64,000 nt of DNA, taken from Candidatus Choladousia intestinavium (GTDB lineage: Bacteria > Bacillota > Clostridia > Lachnospirales > Lachnospiraceae). Below, piece by piece: positions 59,685 to 64,000 of this stretch; the first letter of the stretch is position 1; every line of letters starts with the position of its first letter. The notes under the pieces are model-generated. The model was given only the letters and a program-made list of their open reading frames with translations, was not told where the DNA came from and searched no databases. The stretch spans positions 1 through 64,000 of the forward strand of contig DVGK01000043.1 in the NCBI GenBank assembly GCA_018712785.1. The letters are read 5' to 3'. Position numbers and translations under genes: made by a program.

Positions 59685-60833
59685 CTACAAAAGCTTCCGA
59701 AACAGATTCTCAATATCCTCCACAGAGGCCTCCCTGGGATTTCCGGGAGCACATGCGTCCGCCGCTGCGCTTCTGGACAGGAAGGGTACGTCCTCTTCTC
59801 TGGCGATCTCTTTTAAATCCGCCGGTATCCCAATATCCGCAGATAGTTTTCTTACAGCCTCCACTGCGGCTTTCCTGTATTCCTCCATGCTCATACGTTC
59901 CGTATTTTCCACTCCCATAGCCTTTGCTATATACTTGTACTTCTCCCCTGTGGCCTCCGCGTTGTACTCCATAACCACAGGAAGAAGAATCGCATTGGCC
60001 ACTCCATGAGGCGTGTCATATACGGCTCCCAGGGCATGGGCCATTGAATGAACAATTCCAAGACCCACATTTGAAAATCCCATCCCTGCGATATACTGGC
60101 CAAGGGCCATCCCTTCCCGGCCTTCTTCCGTATTCTGAACCGCTCCCCGCAGAGAGGACGCGATCAGCTCAATCGCTTTAAGGTGGAACATATCCGTCAT
60201 CTCCCATGCAGCCCTGGTAATATATCCCTCAATGGCATGTGTAAGGGCATCCATTCCCGTAGCGGCCGTCAGGCCCGCCGGCATAGAAGCCATCATATCC
60301 GGATCCACCACAGCCACCACCGGAAGATCATGAACATCCACGCAGACAAATTTTCTTCTGTTTTCCACATCCGTAATGACGTAATTGATTGTAACCTCCG
60401 CCGCAGTTCCTGCCGTAGTAGGAACCGCAATGATCGGAACAGAAGGATTCCTGGTAGGAGCTGTTCCCTCCAGGCTCCTCACATCAGAAAATTCAGGATT
60501 ATTCGCGATAATCCCAATTGCCTTGGCCGTATCCATAGGAGAACCTCCGCCTACAGCCACAATAAAATCAGCGCCGGACTTCTGATAGGCCCTGACTCCG
60601 TTCTGGACATTCTCAATGGTAGGATTGGCCTTAATATCAGAAAAAATTTCATACTCTGCTCCGGCTTCCCGCAGGATAGCAGTTATTTTTTCCGCAGCTC
60701 CGGATTTTGCCAGATGCGGCCCGCAGCAGAGCAGAGCCTTTTGGTAGCCCCGCCTTTTTACTTCCCCCGCAATCTCTCTGACGGCCCCTTTCCCATGATA
60801 CGATGTCTCATTGAGTATCATTCTGTTTACCAT
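59685..60833 (-). CDS. fucO: Iron-containing alcohol dehydrogenase, lactaldehyde reductase-like
   Basis: MVNRMILNETSYHGKGAVREIAGEVKRRGYQKALL; VPTTAGTAAEVTINYVITD; GMGFSNVGLGIVHSMAHALGAVYDTPHGVANAILLP, closely resembling recalled E. coli FucO. Confidence 0.88.
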   Translation of the reverse strand: MVNRMILNETSYHGKGAVREIAGEVKRRGYQKALLCCGPHLAKSGAAEKITAILREAGAEYEIFSDIKANPTIENVQNGVRAYQKSGADFIVAVGGGSPMDTAKAIGIIANNPEFSDVRSLEGTAPTRNPSVPIIAVPTTAGTAAEVTINYVITDVENRRKFVCVDVHDLPVVAVVDPDMMASMPAGLTAATGMDALTHAIEGYITRAAWEMTDMFHLKAIELIASSLRGAVQNTEEGREGMALGQYIAGMGFSNVGLGIVHSMAHALGAVYDTPHGVANAILLPVVMEYNAEATGEKYKYIAKAMGVENTERMSMEEYRKAAVEAVRKLSADIGIPADLKEIAREEDVPFLSRSAAADACAPGNPREASVEDIENLFRKLL

Positions 60834-60897
60834 AAAAATCCCTCCTCGATCTTATCGTTCCGTTTCTTCCGGCTCTCTCCCGGCTTCTTCAAGCTTC

Positions 60898-61251
60898 TCA
60901 GTCTTCGCTCTCTTCCGGATCCGCAGCAGTCTCGTTTTCCGCCGCTTCCTGTTCTTCTCCCGTTTCCTCTGTCAGTCCGGAATCCTTCTGAGCGTCATTC
61001 TCAGCTCCCGCTGCTTCCTCCCTTCCGGCTTCTTCCTTTTCTTCTCTGCTCATCCGGTAGAGTCTTCGTCCGCAGACAGCCGCGATCCCCACTCCCAGCA
61101 GCGCGAACAGAACGCCGAAAAGAATCATCAGAGCGGTCTGATCCTGAGGCACTTCTCCGCCTCTTATGCTCTGAAACATGCTGTAGGCCAGATAAACCAG
61201 ATACAGTCCGGCCACTAAGTAAATTGTCTGTCTGCTCTTTTCCCGCTTCAT
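60898..61251 (-). CDS. Small two-TM membrane protein with acidic tail
   Basis: 117 aa ORF with hydrophobic segments YLVAGLYLVYLAYSM and ALMILFGVLFALLGVGIAAV. Confidence 0.6.
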   Translation of the reverse strand: MKREKSRQTIYLVAGLYLVYLAYSMFQSIRGGEVPQDQTALMILFGVLFALLGVGIAAVCGRRLYRMSREEKEEAGREEAAGAENDAQKDSGLTEETGEEQEAAENETAADPEESED

Positions 61252-61367
61252 ATTTGTTCCTCCGTCTCCTGCCGTTCTGTCTTCACCGGCAGTTTTCCGC
61301 CTCTTTCGTTATTGTGTTCCTCATTGTATCATACCTTCCGTATTCCTTCCAGGCTCTTAAGGAATTT

Positions 61368-62219
61368 TTAGGAATTCAGAAGCTCCTTATAGATCTCTCT
61401 CTTGCTGACTCCCCGGTCTCCGGCAGCAGCCTTCATGGCCTCTTTTTTATCCATCCCCTGCCCTATGTAAAAATCCACATGTTCCTGGATGCTCATATTC
61501 TCCCATACCCTTCTCTCATCCTCCTGTACCTCTTCCCTGGTTTTCCCTTCCAGCACAAGGACGCATTCCCCCCTGGGAGACTCTGTCTCATACCGCTTCA
61601 AAGCTCCGGAAAGCGTCGTCTCCCAGCTCTCTTCATGCCGTTTTGTCAGTTCCCGGCACAAGGTAAGTCTTCGGTCTCCTAACGTCTCGTATAGCTCCTT
61701 CAGGGTCTCCGCAAGACGGTGAGGCGCCTCATACAACAGAATCGTCCTGGTTTCTCTCTGCAGCTCCCAAAGGATCCTGCGCCTCTCTTTCTTTTCTCTG
61801 GGAAGAAAAGCCTCAAAGCAAAACCTCCTGGAAGAAAGACCGGAAAGAGTCAGGGCCGTAACACAGGCACAGGGTCCCGGAAGAGAAGTGACGGCGATGC
61901 CTGCATCCCTGCACATGCGCACCAGCTCCTCTCCGGGATCTGAAATTCCCGGAGTTCCCGCGTCCGTGATCAGAGCGATGTTCTCGCCCTTTAGAAGTCT
62001 CTTTACCAGCATTCTTCCCTTTTCGATCTTATTATACTCATGGTAGCTGGTCATAGGCGTATGAATTTCAAAATGGTTCAGAAGCTTGATGCTGTTTCTT
62101 GTGTCTTCCGCCGCGATCAAATCCGCCTCTTTTAAAGTACGCACCACGCGCATGGTAATATCCTCCAGATTTCCGATGGGCGTAGCGCACAGATACAGCA
62201 TTCCCTTTTCTCCGGTCAT
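61368..62219 (-). CDS. rsmI: 16S rRNA (cytidine(1402)-2'-O)-methyltransferase
   Basis: MLYLCATPIGNLEDITMRVVRTLKEADLIAAEDTRNSIKLLNHF; ALITDAGTPGISDPGEELV. Confidence 0.97.
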   Translation of the reverse strand: MTGEKGMLYLCATPIGNLEDITMRVVRTLKEADLIAAEDTRNSIKLLNHFEIHTPMTSYHEYNKIEKGRMLVKRLLKGENIALITDAGTPGISDPGEELVRMCRDAGIAVTSLPGPCACVTALTLSGLSSRRFCFEAFLPREKKERRRILWELQRETRTILLYEAPHRLAETLKELYETLGDRRLTLCRELTKRHEESWETTLSGALKRYETESPRGECVLVLEGKTREEVQEDERRVWENMSIQEHVDFYIGQGMDKKEAMKAAAGDRGVSKREIYKELLNS

Positions 62220-62231
62220 AAAATCCCCCTT

Positions 62232-62969
62232 CTAATATCCGTATATTTCCAGGACCTCTCTGGTATACTCTCCCGGAGCCTGATACACGATCAGCGGCTT
62301 TTCCACTGTCATTCTGGGACGTCCGCCCCTGACGGCCTCAATCAGAACCATATTAGGCTCCCGGTCAGCATATGGATAAACCAACCTCATCCTTTTAGGC
62401 TCCAGCCGATGTTCCGACAGCGCCCGGATAATCTCCGCCAGTCTGAAAGGTCTGTGTACCATATAAAATCTGCCTCCGGCTTTCAGAAGCCTAGCCGCGG
62501 CCGAAACCACGTCCTCCAGTGTACAGAAAATCTCATGGCGCGCCGCCGCCTTATCCAAATCTTGGTTCACCAGACCATGACTCTCCGTCATATAAGGCGG
62601 ATTAGAAGTCACCACATCAAAGGAAGCCGGGGCAAACAGCTCCCCGGCCTTTTTAATGTCCCCCTGAACAATAGATACCCGATCCTCTATCCCGTTCAGA
62701 GCTACGCTTCTTACCGCCATATCCACACTTTTCTCTGAAATCTCCAGGCCGGAAAAGCTTTCTCCTTTCGTCTTGGCCGCCAGAAGAATCGGGATAATTC
62801 CGGTGCCCGTTCCCAGATCCAGCACATTCTCGCCCTCTCTGACTTTGGCAAACCCCGTCAGGAGGACAGCATCCATTCCAAAGCAGAACAGCTTTTCATT
62901 CTGTATAATCCGGAATCCGTCCCTGTGCAGATTATCCACACGTTCTCCCTCTTTCAGTTCAATCTTCAT
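62232..62969 (-). CDS. tRNA1(Val) adenine-N6 methyltransferase-like (TrmN6 family)
   Basis: LDLGTGTGIIPILLAAKTKG; VVTSNPPYM (NPPY motif). Confidence 0.92.
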   Translation of the reverse strand: MKIELKEGERVDNLHRDGFRIIQNEKLFCFGMDAVLLTGFAKVREGENVLDLGTGTGIIPILLAAKTKGESFSGLEISEKSVDMAVRSVALNGIEDRVSIVQGDIKKAGELFAPASFDVVTSNPPYMTESHGLVNQDLDKAAARHEIFCTLEDVVSAAARLLKAGGRFYMVHRPFRLAEIIRALSEHRLEPKRMRLVYPYADREPNMVLIEAVRGGRPRMTVEKPLIVYQAPGEYTREVLEIYGY

Positions 62970-63876
62970 TCAGTTTTGACTTTCCTTCCTTTTTATCCAG
63001 AGCCTCCAGCTGCTTTAATTCCTTGTCTACAGCTCCCTTATCCCTGGCTTTTTCTTTTCTTCGTCTTGGCTTGAACTTTAAATCCTGGGCGTCATACTCG
63101 TGAAGTTCTTTCTCATCATTTACATCAATCAAGACCTTCACCCTCTGCCTGAGAACATTTACGCTCTGAACCTCGCCCTTTAAGCCGTCCGCAGTCGTTA
63201 CCATATCTCCCGGAGACGGAAGGCGGCTGTTCAGATACTCGTAAGTCTCCTCCTCATTCTTCAGACAGCACATAAGTCTGCCGCAGACCCCCGAAATCTT
63301 CGTTGGATTCAGGGAAAGATTCTGCTCCTTTGCCATCTTAATGGACACCGGCGCGAATTCCGAAAGAAAGGTGCTGCAGCAAAGGGCTCTTCCGCAGATA
63401 CCGATCCCTCCCAGAATCTTTGTCTCGTCTCTCACTCCGATCTGACGCAGTTCAATTCTCATTTTAAAAACTGCGGCCAGGTCCTTCACCAGCTCGCGGA
63501 AATCAATTCTTCCGTCTGCTGTAAAATAAAACAAAACCTTATTGTTGTCGAAGGTGTATTCTGTGTCAATCAGCTTCATCTCCAGCCCATGCTTGCGTAT
63601 CTTCTCCAGGCAGATCCGCATGGCGTCCTTCTCCTTGGCCCGGTTCTTTTTGGCTCTCGCGTCATCCTCCTGAGTAGCCACGCGGATTACCGGCTTTAAG
63701 GGCTGTACCACCTTCTCTTCTTCTACCTCCCGGACTTTTCCCACCACGGTTCCGTATTCAATCCCCCTGGCGGTTTCTACGATTACGTGATCGGAAGGCC
63801 GGATCTTATAATTTTTGGGGTCAAAATAATAGACCTTCCCCGCGTTTCTGAATCTTACTCCAACTATCTTAACCAT
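62959..63876 (-). CDS. ricT: PSP1/RicT (YaaT) family protein
   Basis: MVKIVGVRFRNAGKVYYFDP; LGGIGICGRALCCSTFLSEFAPVSIKMAKEQNLSLNPTKISGVCGRLMCCLKNE. Confidence 0.96.
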   Translation of the reverse strand: MVKIVGVRFRNAGKVYYFDPKNYKIRPSDHVIVETARGIEYGTVVGKVREVEEEKVVQPLKPVIRVATQEDDARAKKNRAKEKDAMRICLEKIRKHGLEMKLIDTEYTFDNNKVLFYFTADGRIDFRELVKDLAAVFKMRIELRQIGVRDETKILGGIGICGRALCCSTFLSEFAPVSIKMAKEQNLSLNPTKISGVCGRLMCCLKNEEETYEYLNSRLPSPGDMVTTADGLKGEVQSVNVLRQRVKVLIDVNDEKELHEYDAQDLKFKPRRRKEKARDKGAVDKELKQLEALDKKEGKSKLNED

Positions 63877-64000
63877 GTATATTCTCCTTTATGACAAGGA
63901 ACAGAAGCTCGATTGTCAAATCAAAGTTCACGTTGGCGGCCAGACGCCTTTTCGCCGTCTCAATCGCCTTCATCACTTCCTCCGCCCCCTCATAGGAGCA
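63869..64000 (-). CDS. holB: DNA polymerase III delta-prime subunit, C-terminal end (5' part beyond window)
   Basis: CSYEGAEEVMKAIETAKRRLAANVNFDLTIELLFLVIKENIHG*; overlaps the ricT start. Confidence 0.75.
   Translation of the reverse strand, partial: CSYEGAEEVMKAIETAKRRLAANVNFDLTIELLFLVIKENIHG

Noticed and set aside
60183-61682. 499-aa plus-strand ORF spanning fucO, small membrane gene and rsmI
   Set aside because: Crosses three minus-strand genes and an intergenic gap; composition-driven open frame.

Overview
The window is a 64 kb chromosomal segment that looks like a Firmicute of the Lachnospiraceae/Clostridia type (inferred from gene content and order). It is mostly housekeeping genes on the minus strand. 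I see no rRNA, tRNA, CRISPR array, prophage or intact transposon. From left to right: a partial glmM; a decayed BcrA-type ABC ATPase; a plus-strand BlaI/BlaR1 pair followed by uncharacterised membrane/secreted genes; an MBOAT/SGNH-like acylation pair; an acyl-CoA carboxyltransferase; cls; a class III ribonucleotide reductase (nrdD) with a fused redoxin domain and tandem NrdR-type boxes; hflX; a two-HMA metal P-type ATPase with a His-rich linker and a SmtB/ArsR-like operator; RNA methyltransferases; an aminotransferase with an Lrp regulator; a VanW protein; a B12-type radical SAM protein; an ASKHA protein; glk, hprK, uvrC, greA, a thrE-type exporter, glgP and ileS; a heptad-repeat coiled-coil protein; sfsA; a sugar-catabolic cluster (ROK regulator, RhaB-like kinase, class II aldolase, ABC importer, SIS isomerase) with fucO nearby; and rsmI, trmN-like, ricT and holB. 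The best candidates for something undescribed are: (1) the sugar cluster with an SIS protein and no RhaA/FucI-type isomerase; (2) the BlaI/BlaR1-linked gene set at 1.4-7.9 kb; (3) two strongly structured intergenic elements (12388-12601 and 59524-59658); (4) the nrdD-redoxin fusion under NrdR boxes with no adjacent nrdG; (5) the 21-bp tandem-repeat coiled-coil gene. All assignments come from reading translations and motifs; no database search was run.
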